A stretch of DNA of 64,000 nucleotides. Origin: Halobacteriovoraceae bacterium (lineage in GTDB: Bacteria > Bdellovibrionota > Bacteriovoracia > Bacteriovoracales > Bacteriovoracaceae). A program made the translations under genes and the position numbers. Location: positions 620,001-684,000 of the forward strand of contig JACKAJ010000015.1 of the NCBI GenBank assembly GCA_020635135.1, written 5' to 3'. Shown in pieces: positions 1 to 9,228 of the stretch; position 1 is the stretch's first letter; each line of letters starts with the position of its first letter. Under the pieces are notes generated by a model. That model was not told the DNA's origin, searched no databases, and was given only the letters and a program-made list of their open reading frames with translations.

Positions 1-51
1 GCTCAAAAAAACGAGTTTGTCTTGCCAGTAAGGCGAGGCAAGCTCCCCTCC

Positions 52-849
52 TCAATTTGAAAAATTAATTTCGTAACCTTGATGCTTTCTAATATTTAAA
101 ACTGAGTTTTCAAAGATTAAGTATTGTCCCTTAATACCAAGTAATTTTCCTTCAACGACTGGAGTTTTATCAAAACTCAAACTTTTAATTTTTTGAGGGT
201 ATTCTTCAACAGGAAAATGAATTTCAACCACTTCTTCTTCTAATGTTTCAGCTCTCATCTCCACAATTTCTTTTTTGTGTTTCTTATACAAAGTATCGCG
301 AAACTCTTTCAAATCTTCGCGCTCAGGAGTTCCCTCCAGCATTTTTCGCCATTGAGTTTTATCGTTGACCTCAGTCTTAATCGCCTCTTCAATTAGCCCT
401 GAAGCAAGGCGGTTTTTAACTTTGAGAATGGGAAGAGCATAGCAGGCACCTTGGTCAATCCAGCGAGTTGGAATTTGAGACTCTCGAGTTATTCCAATTT
501 TCACTCCCGAAGTGATGGCCAAGTAGACAAAGTGAGGTTGCATACACTCGCGTTCCCCCCACAAAGGTTCTCGGCATGTCCCTTTGTGGTAGTGGCATTT
601 CTCTGGTTGGACGATACACACGTCACAGGCAGCCAGTTTCACAAAAGACTCATAGGAATATCCGTTATTATAAGACTTATTAATTTTCTTCCCTGTATCG
701 ATACAATAGATATTCCCGGTGAATTCCAATTTCATTTCTTTGCCAATAAAAGGATTGAGAGAAACCAACTCCTCTCCCACTGGAAGGCGATACTCGACCT
801 CGCCTTTTTCTCCTAATTTACCTTTCATTTTGAGAATGGATCCTTTCAT
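52..849 (-). CDS. DUF2797 family protein
   Basis: A 265-residue cytosolic protein recognised as DUF2797. Its core has a cysteine-rich stretch (about residues 74-105, Cys residues around ACDVC, EKCHYHKGTC and RECMQPH), which may bind zinc. This is followed by the family signature HFVYLAITSGVKIGITR and RWIDQGA. The biochemical role of the family is not established. Its start ATG overlaps the stop of the upstream S9 peptidase gene by four bases, so the two are probably co-transcribed and translationally coupled. The family assignment is firm and the function is unknown. Confidence 0.85.
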   Translation of the reverse strand: MKGSILKMKGKLGEKGEVEYRLPVGEELVSLNPFIGKEMKLEFTGNIYCIDTGKKINKSYNNGYSYESFVKLAACDVCIVQPEKCHYHKGTCREPLWGERECMQPHFVYLAITSGVKIGITRESQIPTRWIDQGACYALPILKVKNRLASGLIEEAIKTEVNDKTQWRKMLEGTPEREDLKEFRDTLYKKHKKEIVEMRAETLEEEVVEIHFPVEEYPQKIKSLSFDKTPVVEGKLLGIKGQYLIFENSVLNIRKHQGYEINFSN

Positions 850-2729
850 ATGTCTTTTCCTGGTTCGAGATATTTTTCAAAAAAATCTTCCATTTTTTCA
901 TAAAGTTCGAAGCGGTTTTCTTCATTGCGAAAACCATGCCCTTCATTTTCTTTTAGGATGTAAGGCACATCAACTCCTCTGGCCCGTAAGGCCTCAACAA
1001 TTTGATCAGATTCGGCTTTTTTAACTCGGGGGTCGTTAGCCCCTTGAGCAACCATGAGCGGGGCACTAATATCTTGAACGTGAAATAGAGGCGAAGCTTC
1101 TTTTAAAAGTTCATAATCTTTTTCTGGATGACCAATTTTTTCGTAGAACATATCTCGATAAGGTTCCCAATAAGGTGGAATCGTTTTTAAAAGAGTAAAC
1201 AAGTTAGAAACTCCAACATAATCGACTCCGCAAGCATAGAGATTAGGCGTAAAGGCAAGCCCGGCGAGTACGGCGTAACCTCCATAGCTTCCGCCATAAA
1301 TACAAATCCTCTTCGGATCAGCAATATCTTTATTGATCAGCCACAAGACTCCATCAGTAATATCGTCTTGCATTTCCTTGCCCCATTTTTTAAATGAGGC
1401 CATCCAAAATTTTTTTCCATAGCCAACAGAGCCACGAAAATTCATTTGAAAAATGGCGTAACCTCGATTGGCAAGAAATTGTACTGTCGGGCTATATTGC
1501 CAAACATCCCGAGCCCAAGGTCCTCCATGAGGGATCACAATAAGTGGAAGATTTTTTAAATTATCTTTAATTGGCAACGTTAGGTAGCCATGAATCATCA
1601 ACCCATCTCTCGCTTGGTACTCGATAGGATCCATTGGTGCGAGTTCTTCAGCCTTCAACCAAGGGGCCCGACTTCCCAAATAAGTCATCTTTTTTTGTTT
1701 TTTATTATAGACGTAATAAGTTCCAGGATTTCGATCGGAGTAAGCAATCACAATATAATTTTCTTCATCACGATCTGATTTTGAAATTTTAATTTCTTCT
1801 TGGGGAAAAGTTTCTTTTATTTCATTATACATTTTCTCATAACCACTATCTTTAAAAAGGTATTGGTCTTTCCAAGTAACATATTTAATGGCCAAAAGTT
1901 TTTTCGATTTTTCAGAATACTCAATATCATCAACATCAACTTGGTTGTGCTGAAAAATCTTTTTAACTTCTCTATTATTCAAAGGATCATAAAGAACTAA
2001 AGCCGTCTTATCTCTTTTAAGATTTGAGAGAGCATAGAGATACCTTTCATCGCGATCGAAAACAATAGGATAAAAAGTTTCTTTAAAATTAGTGGTGATA
2101 AGTCTTTTCCACTTTCCTTTTCTCTCAAAGTAAAATGAACGATTGACTCCATCAGTACTGATGGCCCCTCGCAATTTCCCACTATGATCCGTTAAAAAAG
2201 ATGTAAAACCGTTATCATTTTTTAAGACCAATTTTTTCTCACCAGTTATGATATTGAGCCGATAGACATCAAAAAACTTTTTATCGCGCAAATTCAAGCC
2301 TACGAGAATGGTATCGTCATCAACATACTCATAAGAATCAATGAGGATGGCCCTTACACCTTCATGAGGAGTCAGATCTTTAGTCTCCCCTGTTTTGATA
2401 TTCACATCAAAAAAGTGAAAATTTTCATCCCCCCCGAAATCTCTCATGTAGACAACTCGCTCAGGGCTCTTCCAAAAATAATGAACAATATCGCGATCAC
2501 TTACTTCTGTTATTCGTTTTTCATCGTCAAAACCCTCAAGGTTTCGAATGTGAATATTGAGACGATTTTTATAAGGCTTGAGATAGGAAATATACCGACC
2601 CTTGGGAGAGATTCCGAGATGTGTCATCTCTGAATTTCTGAAAAAATCGCGCAGGGGAATTTTTCTCACATTGGTCACTCGTCCACTTGAACAACCCCAC
2701 AAAAGCAACAAGAAAAATAAGAATTTCAT
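846..2729 (-). CDS. S9 family prolyl oligopeptidase / acylaminoacyl-peptidase-like lipoprotein
   Basis: A 627-residue serine peptidase of the S9 (prolyl oligopeptidase) family. The first ~350 residues look like a beta-propeller. The C-terminal alpha/beta hydrolase carries the nucleophile motif GGSYGGY, a later acidic residue in AQGANDPRV and the catalytic histidine in ENEGHGF. The N-terminus is a lipoprotein signal ending in LLWGC, so the enzyme is probably anchored to a membrane facing the periplasm and cleaves oligopeptides there. A GGAG-type ribosome site precedes the ATG. Exact specificity (dipeptidyl-peptidase or acylaminoacyl-peptidase) cannot be read from the sequence. Confidence 0.88.
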   Translation of the reverse strand: MKFLFFLLLLWGCSSGRVTNVRKIPLRDFFRNSEMTHLGISPKGRYISYLKPYKNRLNIHIRNLEGFDDEKRITEVSDRDIVHYFWKSPERVVYMRDFGGDENFHFFDVNIKTGETKDLTPHEGVRAILIDSYEYVDDDTILVGLNLRDKKFFDVYRLNIITGEKKLVLKNDNGFTSFLTDHSGKLRGAISTDGVNRSFYFERKGKWKRLITTNFKETFYPIVFDRDERYLYALSNLKRDKTALVLYDPLNNREVKKIFQHNQVDVDDIEYSEKSKKLLAIKYVTWKDQYLFKDSGYEKMYNEIKETFPQEEIKISKSDRDEENYIVIAYSDRNPGTYYVYNKKQKKMTYLGSRAPWLKAEELAPMDPIEYQARDGLMIHGYLTLPIKDNLKNLPLIVIPHGGPWARDVWQYSPTVQFLANRGYAIFQMNFRGSVGYGKKFWMASFKKWGKEMQDDITDGVLWLINKDIADPKRICIYGGSYGGYAVLAGLAFTPNLYACGVDYVGVSNLFTLLKTIPPYWEPYRDMFYEKIGHPEKDYELLKEASPLFHVQDISAPLMVAQGANDPRVKKAESDQIVEALRARGVDVPYILKENEGHGFRNEENRFELYEKMEDFFEKYLEPGKDI

Positions 2730-2774
2730 CTTTTTCTACTCCATTATCTTTTAGCAATATGTTATTGGTTCACT

Positions 2775-3017
2775 ATGAAATTGATTTTAATCCAAATGAT
2801 TAAACTATACCAGTACGCGCTTTCGCCTTATTTAGGCAATCGCTGTCGCTTCTATCCGACGTGCTCTCAATACGCTATTGAAGCCTTTCAAACCTATAGT
2901 TTCCCCAAAGCATTGTTCCTGACAATTAAGAGAATCATAAGATGCCAGCCCTTCTGTGAAGGAGGAGTTGATCTTCTCCCTAGGCCAACGCAGGCGAGGA
3001 ATTGTTGTCATGATTAA
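2775..3017 (+). CDS. yidD: YidD membrane protein insertion efficiency factor
   Basis: An 80-residue protein with the YidD pattern: an amphipathic N-terminus running into YQYALSPYLGNRCRFYPTCS, then IIRCQPFCEGGVD. The three cysteines of the CRFYPTCSQYA/RCQP motifs are present. YidD assists YidC-dependent insertion of inner-membrane proteins. It is divergent from the S9 gene with only 45 bases between the starts. It overlaps the downstream oxidoreductase start by eight bases. It is not next to rpmH/rnpA/yidC here, unlike the usual arrangement. A start at an internal Met seven codons later is possible. Confidence 0.92.
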   Translation: MKLILIQMIKLYQYALSPYLGNRCRFYPTCSQYAIEAFQTYSFPKALFLTIKRIIRCQPFCEGGVDLLPRPTQARNCCHD

Positions 3018-4044
3018 AACAGCACTCGTTGGTTTTGGTCTCTCTGGAAAATCATTTCATGCTCCTTTTTTAAAAGCCCTTGAGCATTTTGAAGTTTGTT
3101 GCGTTCAAAGTTCACGTACAAAAGAAGTTCAACAATATTTTCCAGACGCTAAAATTGCCAAAACTTTTGAAACTGTTATTAGCGATGCAAATATTGAACT
3201 TGTCATCATCACTTCCCCTAATCACTTTCACTTCTCTCAGTGCCGCCAAGCCCTGGAACAGGGAAAACACGTGTTGGTCGAAAAACCTTTTGTATTAGAT
3301 TCGAAAGAAGGAGAAGAACTCATCGCACTCGCAGAAAAAAGAGGTTTGATTTTGAGTGTCTTTCACAATAGAAGATGGGATCGCGATTTTCTCACACTCA
3401 AAGAACTCATCAACAACCAAACTCTTGGAGAAGTCTATCTCTTCGAATCGTATTTCGATCGTTATAAAGCTCACAAAAAAGAAAACTGGCGAGATAAAAA
3501 AGATTTTGGAGGAGGAATTTTGTGGGATCTAGGTCCCCATCTCATCGATCAGTGCCTGGATCTTTTCGGTTCTCCACAATCTCTGTATTGCGATTTAGGC
3601 TTTCAGGAAACCAACGAAGTCGATGATTACTTTGAACTGCATCTTCACTACCCAAAAACCAAAGTCATCTTGAGAGCGGGAACTTATGTTCAAGATAATA
3701 AAACTCGTTTGAGAGTTTCGGGAAAAAACTGGGGATTCACTCGCGATGGACTCGATAATCAAGAAGCTCTCTTAAGATCCGATGTTATCCCTTTAACTGA
3801 TACTTGGAATAGAGAACTTGAGAAAGAAAAAGCTCTTCTGATCAACAGTGACGAACAAAAAGAAATTCCACTCTCTGAATGTAATTATACTGATTTTTAT
3901 CTTTTACTCGCCCAAGCGATCACTGAAAATCTCCCTCCGCCTGTCTACGCTCGAGAAGCTCTCAATGTCATTAGGATTATTGAACTCGCGAAAAAATCAT
4001 TTCAAGAAAAAAAAGTATTAGAACTCATTTCAATAACGAACTAA
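3010..4044 (+). CDS. Gfo/Idh/MocA family NAD(P)-dependent oxidoreductase
   Basis: A 344-residue oxidoreductase. The N-terminal Rossmann fold begins MIKTALVGFGLSGKSFHAPF. It is followed by the EKP motif (GKHVLVEKPF), which holds the family lysine, and by GGGILWDLGPHLIDQ in the C-terminal domain, with its conserved histidine. The closest style is the YvaA/scyllo-inositol dehydrogenase branch, but the substrate (a sugar or cyclitol) cannot be assigned. The ATG at 3010 is chosen because it begins exactly at the Rossmann strand. An upstream in-frame ATG would lie deep within yidD. Confidence 0.9.
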   Translation: MIKTALVGFGLSGKSFHAPFLKALEHFEVCCVQSSRTKEVQQYFPDAKIAKTFETVISDANIELVIITSPNHFHFSQCRQALEQGKHVLVEKPFVLDSKEGEELIALAEKRGLILSVFHNRRWDRDFLTLKELINNQTLGEVYLFESYFDRYKAHKKENWRDKKDFGGGILWDLGPHLIDQCLDLFGSPQSLYCDLGFQETNEVDDYFELHLHYPKTKVILRAGTYVQDNKTRLRVSGKNWGFTRDGLDNQEALLRSDVIPLTDTWNRELEKEKALLINSDEQKEIPLSECNYTDFYLLLAQAITENLPPPVYAREALNVIRIIELAKKSFQEKKVLELISITN

Positions 4045-4162
4045 AGGAAGCCGCACAGAAATGCTTCAGATTCAAGGAATGGCGGAAACGACGATCCTAC
4101 ACGTCGCAAGGAGGAGTTTTCGATCATGACAAAGAAGATGGAGTATTTATGAGACGGCGTTT

Positions 4163-5629
4163 CTAGTTTTTGAATTCTTTTAGATGAAGAACTTCCAATC
4201 TCTTTCTTGCAACTGTAATGAAAGAAGCATAACTCCATGTAAGTTCAGGAGCTCCTGTCATAAATCCAGAATCGCGATCAAGTTGCTCGTCCATACGCCC
4301 CGTTCTTTCGTCGCTGTGAATCTTAACTCTTCCAAGATACTCATCAGCTTCATTTTTAAGAGCCTCAATAATGGAAAGATATTTAGATGATGATTTTTTA
4401 ATTACCCCAGGGCTTACCGAAATTTTCAACTGCTCTCTGAAAAAAGGAACACTTCGAGAAGTGATTTTAATCTCACCTTCTTTATCGTAATAAAGAATCA
4501 TATTGTAAAAGTACTCGGCCATGCCATTGGTGAGAAGAAACCATGGGTTACCATTGCGGTCTTCGTCAGGAACATCTCGGAATTTATTTTTTTGAGACAT
4601 TGACCACATCGAAGTTCCCTCAGTCGGGGAATACTCATCTTCTGGATAGCGACCAATAGCCACACCTTTTTTATAGCGAGCATTGATTTTGTATATTTTT
4701 CTAAAGCGATTGATTAATTCGTTAGCTGTTGCAATCACTCTTTCATCACCTGGAGAAAAAGTTTGCCCAGGAATCCATACTTGGTTGACGGCAAGAATAA
4801 CAGATGAATCGAGATTGCTGGGTTTATTCTGTTCGCCCGAAACCCAATTGATGGTAGAAAGAATGTAGCGGCTGCGACTTCCTGGCCAGTGTTTCTCTAG
4901 TTCTTTTTCTATCTCTCCAGCTTCGCGTTCATAACTTTTAGCTGCAGGATCATCTCCCAGTTCACGGGCAAGCTTCGCTCCTACTTGAAGAGCTGTTCTC
5001 TGCGCCATTCGGGTGTAAAAGTGATTCCCCTTAACTTCTTCCCATAAATCAAAGTCTTGATCTCTCCAATGATGGGACACGTATTCCAAATCTCTTTTAA
5101 TGGCCGTGCGTGCAGGAAGTTCCCGTCGATAGAGGTAGCGTTTCACATAAGATTTATCATCTGGTTTCCCGCTAGCCAGGAGATCAAAGGCATAATAACT
5201 AAGCGTCAAAGCTCTTAGGGCCGGTCCATCATTTTGAGGTCTTCCCCATGGTCCGGTAAAGGCAGCGCCATTCGTTTCATATTTAACCTCCCCTAAATCT
5301 TCAATATTGTGGGGATTCGTTTGGTGTTTATCGACGATATTCACGTAATCTTTGAAATAGCGTCTCTGATCATCAAGCTGGTAAGCGATATCGAGGGAAC
5401 GCATCACAAGGGCAGCATCGCGAACCCAGTGATAGTAGTAATTGGGCTTTACTCTCTCTGGTGAAGCAATGACGAATCCTTTATAAACTGCATCACTGAC
5501 AGAGATATTTTTGTGCATATGCTTCAAAGAAAGATTGTATTGTTTTTTTATCCAGCGCTCTAAATCTTGGCCAAAAAGATTATTTGACAATAATAGGGCT
5601 GATAAACAATATAGGTAGATCTTTTTCAT
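4163..5629 (-). CDS. exported glycoside hydrolase family 15 glucoamylase
   Basis: A 488-residue GH15 glucan 1,4-alpha-glucosidase-like enzyme that would release glucose from the non-reducing ends of starch or maltodextrins. It has a cleavable signal peptide (MKKIYLYCLSALLLSNNLFGQ). The family landmarks are YYYHWVRDAAL near residue 65, GRPQNDGPALRAL, and the later EDRNGNPWFLLTNGMAEYFY. It is divergent from the Na+/glucose symporter and glucokinase genes with 65 bases between starts, so a shared regulatory region is likely. Export to the periplasm or outside is predicted. The catalytic acid and base were not assigned individually. Confidence 0.88.
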   Translation of the reverse strand: MKKIYLYCLSALLLSNNLFGQDLERWIKKQYNLSLKHMHKNISVSDAVYKGFVIASPERVKPNYYYHWVRDAALVMRSLDIAYQLDDQRRYFKDYVNIVDKHQTNPHNIEDLGEVKYETNGAAFTGPWGRPQNDGPALRALTLSYYAFDLLASGKPDDKSYVKRYLYRRELPARTAIKRDLEYVSHHWRDQDFDLWEEVKGNHFYTRMAQRTALQVGAKLARELGDDPAAKSYEREAGEIEKELEKHWPGSRSRYILSTINWVSGEQNKPSNLDSSVILAVNQVWIPGQTFSPGDERVIATANELINRFRKIYKINARYKKGVAIGRYPEDEYSPTEGTSMWSMSQKNKFRDVPDEDRNGNPWFLLTNGMAEYFYNMILYYDKEGEIKITSRSVPFFREQLKISVSPGVIKKSSSKYLSIIEALKNEADEYLGRVKIHSDERTGRMDEQLDRDSGFMTGAPELTWSYASFITVARKRLEVLHLKEFKN

Positions 5630-5694
5630 AAAACTCTCTTTTCATTGAAGTAAAGTTAGATAATTGTTAAAAATCTTAACCTAGGAAATTTAAA

Positions 5695-7302
5695 TTGGAA
5701 AACACTCTCGCATTATCAGGTCTCGATATCGGCATCATTGCCTTTTATTTTATAGTCATATTTGCTTTCGCCTATGCCGTTACAGACAAAGGGCGTCATA
5801 AGGATTCAGAAGAGTATTTTCTTGCAGGAAAAGACTTAGGTTGGTTCTTAGTAGGCTCTTCTATTTTTGCTTCCAATATTGGCTCAGAACACTTGGTTGG
5901 TTTAGCAGGATCCGGGGCTTCCACTGGTGTTGTGGTCGCTCAGTTTGAAATCCTCGCCTGTTTTGTTCTCTTATTGTTAGGTTGGTTTTTCGTCCCCTAT
6001 TATCTCAAAAACTCCATCTCAACGATGCCGGAGTTTTTAGAAAAAAGGTTTTCCCCCGGGGCAAGAAATTATCTCACATTTATATCTATCGTTTCCTACG
6101 TGCTCACAAAAATTTCCGTTACCATTTATGCAGGGGCCGTGGTCTTCGAATCCATTGGTGTTCCTTTTTGGATTGGTGCAGGAATCGTGGTGGTCACGAC
6201 GGGGATCTATACTATTATAGGGGGTCTCAAGGCCGTTATCTATACAGACATGGTCCAAATGATTGTCATGCTCTTGGGTTCTCTATTTATTACATATTTT
6301 GGTTTTGAGTATCTCGGCGGAGTCAGTGAGCTAGGCAATACACTTGATGCCTCATTTTTCTCAATGTGGAAGGTTTCCAGTGATCCCGACTTCCCTTGGA
6401 CAGGGATACTCTTTGGAGCTCCAATCTTAGGTGTTTGGTATTGGTGTACTGATCAGTATGTTGTTCAAAGAGCTCTTTCGGCCAGAAATATTACTGAAGC
6501 AAGAAGAGGAAGTCTTTTTGCTGGTTTTCTCAAACTCCTCCCACTCTTTATCTTTGTTTTTCCAGGAATGATCGCCCTTGCGCTCTCAAAGAAAGGATTG
6601 TTTACACTTCCCAAAGCTGATCTCGCCCTCCCTACTCTGGCAAGTCACGTTCTTCCCATAGGATTTAAGGGATTTTTTATTGCAGGATTATTGGCAGCTT
6701 TGATGAGTTCTCTTTCATCAGTATTTAATTCTTGCTCCACACTTATAACTTACGAAATTTTTAAAAGACGAAACCCCAATGCTTCGGAAAGTAAACTTAT
6801 CCAAGTCGGAAGAATTGCAACGACTGTTCTCGTTGTCTTTGGAATTCTCTGGATACCCATGATGAAATATGTTTCAGGAGAGCTCTTCACTTACATTCAA
6901 AGTGTTCAAGCCTATATTTCTCCACCAATTGCTGCCATCTTTTTTCTTGGGCTTCTCTGGAGTAAAATTAATAGCTATGGAGCCTTAACAGCACTTTATT
7001 CGGGATTCATTCTCGGGATCACCCGGCTTGTCCTAGAAATTAACAAAGGTGATACAACTGGATTTCTTGGCTGGTTTCAAAAAACAAACTTCTTACATTT
7101 TGCCCTTTATCTTTTTGTCTTTACTTCCAGCTTAATGATTATTGTGAGTTTGCTCACTCAAGAAAGATCGAAAAAGAAAAAAGTCCAAATTAATATGGAA
7201 ATTAAAGATGATATCGTGAGAGATGGAAAATACAAATTTGATATTGGTCTCTCCGTTGTTTTAGTCATCTTAGTTCTCAGTGTTTGGTGGATCTTTTCAT
7301 GA
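5695..7302 (+). CDS. SGLT-type sodium/glucose symporter (SSS family)
   Basis: A 535-residue multipass inner-membrane protein of the sodium:solute symporter family. SGLT-type markers are EEYFLAGKDLGWFLVGSS, the IGSEHLVGLAGSGA segment, and WYWCTDQYVVQRAL, which is characteristic of the sugar-transporting branch. I count about 13-14 hydrophobic segments. The start is a TTG at 5695 with AGGAAA at 5683-5688. The gene sits between the divergent glucoamylase and the overlapping glucokinase, so glucose is the likely cargo (inference), driven by Na+ that the NQR pump in this window could supply. Confidence 0.9.
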   Translation: MENTLALSGLDIGIIAFYFIVIFAFAYAVTDKGRHKDSEEYFLAGKDLGWFLVGSSIFASNIGSEHLVGLAGSGASTGVVVAQFEILACFVLLLLGWFFVPYYLKNSISTMPEFLEKRFSPGARNYLTFISIVSYVLTKISVTIYAGAVVFESIGVPFWIGAGIVVVTTGIYTIIGGLKAVIYTDMVQMIVMLLGSLFITYFGFEYLGGVSELGNTLDASFFSMWKVSSDPDFPWTGILFGAPILGVWYWCTDQYVVQRALSARNITEARRGSLFAGFLKLLPLFIFVFPGMIALALSKKGLFTLPKADLALPTLASHVLPIGFKGFFIAGLLAALMSSLSSVFNSCSTLITYEIFKRRNPNASESKLIQVGRIATTVLVVFGILWIPMMKYVSGELFTYIQSVQAYISPPIAAIFFLGLLWSKINSYGALTALYSGFILGITRLVLEINKGDTTGFLGWFQKTNFLHFALYLFVFTSSLMIIVSLLTQERSKKKKVQINMEIKDDIVRDGKYKFDIGLSVVLVILVLSVWWIFS

Positions 7303-8210
7303 GTTTACTAGCACTAGGAATTGATATTGGGGGAACAAATACCAAAATTGGTATAGTCGATAGTGACGGAAAAATTCTCGATGCCCACCACTTTCCCACT
7401 GAATCTCACAAACCTATTGAAGATTTTTTAGATCGCCTGGCACTTGAAATAAATCAAATTTTGGAAACGAAGAATTATCCAAGAAAAGAAATGAAAGCCG
7501 GAATTGGAGTTCCCAATTATTCATCTCATACGGGAGAAATTCTCAATCCGCCTAATCTCAAATGGGGAACGGTTCCCTTTAAAAAACTCATTGAAGAGAA
7601 AATTCCTTTTGAAGTTTTCATTGAAAACGATGCTAACGTCGCTGCTGTTAGCGAGAAGCTTTGGGGTGCAGGGAAGAATAGCCTCAACTTCTGCGTCATT
7701 ACTGTTGGAACCGGAATTGGTTCAGGAATTTTTTGTAATAACCAACTGGTTACAGGACACACTGGTCTTGCTTCGGAAGCAGGTCATCTCATTCTTCAAC
7801 CCGATGGAAGAAAATGTGGTTGCGGTGGACAAGGGCATTTTGAGACTTATTGTTCAGTCACTGGAATCAAAAAAACCGTTGAAGAAATCTACCAAAAACC
7901 CCTTCACTACAGTGAAATTCTCGAGTTATTTTCCAAAAATGACGAGCGAGTTCTACAAGCTTACGATAAAACAGCTCGCTACTTTGCCATTGGGATAGAA
8001 CAAATATCTGTTTTGTTTTCTCCTAAAAAAATTATTCTTGCTGGTGGTGGCATGGTAGCCGGTCCGAAATTTCTTGATATGATCAAGTCAAAGATCAAAG
8101 ATTATGCTTTTCCGACAATCTCTTCCACAGTAGAATTAAGCATATCAAAACTCTCGGTTGAACATGGAGCAGTCCAAGGAGCCGCGGCTCTAGCCTTTTT
8201 CAACGAATAA
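7299..8210 (+). CDS. ROK family glucokinase-like sugar kinase
   Basis: A 303-residue ROK kinase predicted to phosphorylate incoming glucose with ATP. The phosphate-1 loop GIDIGGTNTKIG, the catalytic region IENDANVAA, GTGIGSGIF and an EAGHLI histidine are present. The ROK zinc motif reads CGCGGQGHFE, with His where the usual fourth position is Cys. The ATG at 7299 overlaps the symporter TGA by four bases and directly precedes the ROK phosphate loop. An earlier in-frame start at 7284 would lie inside the symporter gene. Glucose specificity follows from context, not sequence alone. Confidence 0.9.
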   Translation: MSLLALGIDIGGTNTKIGIVDSDGKILDAHHFPTESHKPIEDFLDRLALEINQILETKNYPRKEMKAGIGVPNYSSHTGEILNPPNLKWGTVPFKKLIEEKIPFEVFIENDANVAAVSEKLWGAGKNSLNFCVITVGTGIGSGIFCNNQLVTGHTGLASEAGHLILQPDGRKCGCGGQGHFETYCSVTGIKKTVEEIYQKPLHYSEILELFSKNDERVLQAYDKTARYFAIGIEQISVLFSPKKIILAGGGMVAGPKFLDMIKSKIKDYAFPTISSTVELSISKLSVEHGAVQGAAALAFFNE

Positions 8211-8312
8211 TCGACAAAATACCTCTAGTTCTCTTCGTTCTTTCACCGGGAAAATCTGATCCCCTTCAGAAAAGATCCCCAATTCCCCTCTTCTCTCGCC
8301 GAAGAGAGGAGT
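8211..8312 (+). promoter_or_regulatory. intergenic leader with hairpin over the ribosome site
   Basis: The 102 bases between the kinase and the next lipoprotein gene are pyrimidine-rich. They end in an inverted repeat (CTCTTC at about 8289, GAAGAG at 8301). Its right arm merges into the GAGAGGAG ribosome site just before the ATG at 8313. This could modulate translation of the metalloprotease, but the stem is short and no promoter boxes are clear. Confidence 0.3.
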
Positions 8313-9218
8313 ATGAAAAGAAAATGGCTACTTCCCCTCTTTGTTTTATTATTCCAGGCTTGTTCGAAAGACGAAACGAACTCACTCGTTATTCAAGAAG
8401 TTAAAAATGAGCCTATTATTACAGATTCACTTCCACTTCACTGCGATGAAATCAATAGCGATTCTCAAAACAGTGAATACCTAGGGCACTGTAATACTCT
8501 CACTGATATTCCCATTACTTTTGTCTTTATAGATTCAGCTGAGTCTGCTCTTAGTCCTGACCCCCAAACTGATGCAGAAACAGCAATCGATGTCCTTAAT
8601 CAGGCATTTCAATTTGAAGGAAACCAGTACATCAAATTTTCACTGAAAGAAGTTAAAAATGTGGTGGATGAAACTTACTACAATACCAGTTGTAATTTGC
8701 TTGCAGAAATATCGAGTGTCTATGGAGAAAGTGGGACACTCACCATGATCTTTGTAAACGATTTGGAAGGTGGCTGTGCTGGAGTCTCCTATCTTTGGGG
8801 ATTTCCAAGTTCTGCTCAAGCTGTCACCATGGCTGAGTATCGTTTTCCATTTATTCTCAACTCCTTTACACCCATTCGTCATGAGTTTGCCCACTTGATG
8901 GGTCTTCACCATACTGCATATTCTTACCCTGGAGCAGCTCCAGATACCGGATTAAATTCTTTTAATAAACTCTTAAGAATGAGTTACCGGCTGTCCGAAG
9001 ATCGCGAGTGTCCAGCAACATTTTATTATTTTATCGACCCTATCCCCCAGAATACCAAAGCGCTATCAGGAACCATTGAATGGAACAGCTACGTGAACAC
9101 GATGTACCCATCGTTTGGCAACAAACCTGACGATGGATTTTTTACTGATGGTTATGACTATGCCATGAGCCGCGCTTTTAGCTGTTGGTACTCATTTGCC
9201 TTAGAGGATATTGAATAG
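8313..9218 (+). CDS. metzincin-type zinc metalloprotease lipoprotein
   Basis: A 301-residue lipoprotein (lipobox LFQAC, residues 13-17). It contains the full metzincin zinc motif HEFAHLMGLHH at residues 190-200 (His190, Glu191, His194, Gly197, His200). A candidate Met-turn follows at VNTMYPS (Met264). A surface-anchored or periplasmic peptidase is therefore predicted. I do not recognise the subfamily. The 60 residues before the motif include a GCAGVSYLWGF stretch typical of archaemetzincin/reprolysin-like folds. The next gene starts 11 bases later with its own ribosome site. Confidence 0.75.
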   Translation: MKRKWLLPLFVLLFQACSKDETNSLVIQEVKNEPIITDSLPLHCDEINSDSQNSEYLGHCNTLTDIPITFVFIDSAESALSPDPQTDAETAIDVLNQAFQFEGNQYIKFSLKEVKNVVDETYYNTSCNLLAEISSVYGESGTLTMIFVNDLEGGCAGVSYLWGFPSSAQAVTMAEYRFPFILNSFTPIRHEFAHLMGLHHTAYSYPGAAPDTGLNSFNKLLRMSYRLSEDRECPATFYYFIDPIPQNTKALSGTIEWNSYVNTMYPSFGNKPDDGFFTDGYDYAMSRAFSCWYSFALEDIE

Positions 9219-9228
9219 GAAGAAAGCA

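Noticed and set aside
21..42. Short hairpin CTTGCC...GGCAAG near the left edge
   Set aside because: Six base pairs with a ten-base loop and cut by the window edge; too weak for a terminator call.
451..816. Plus-strand open frame opposite the DUF2797 gene
   Set aside because: Lies within a clear family gene on the other strand; composition and absence of motifs mark it as a shadow frame.
4041..4238. Minus-strand open frame overlapping the glucoamylase 3' end
   Set aside because: No ribosome site or motif, and it overlaps a confident gene; considered noncoding.
7504..7998. Frame-shifted open reading frame within the glucokinase
   Set aside because: Shares the strand with a complete ROK kinase frame and has no homology-like motif.
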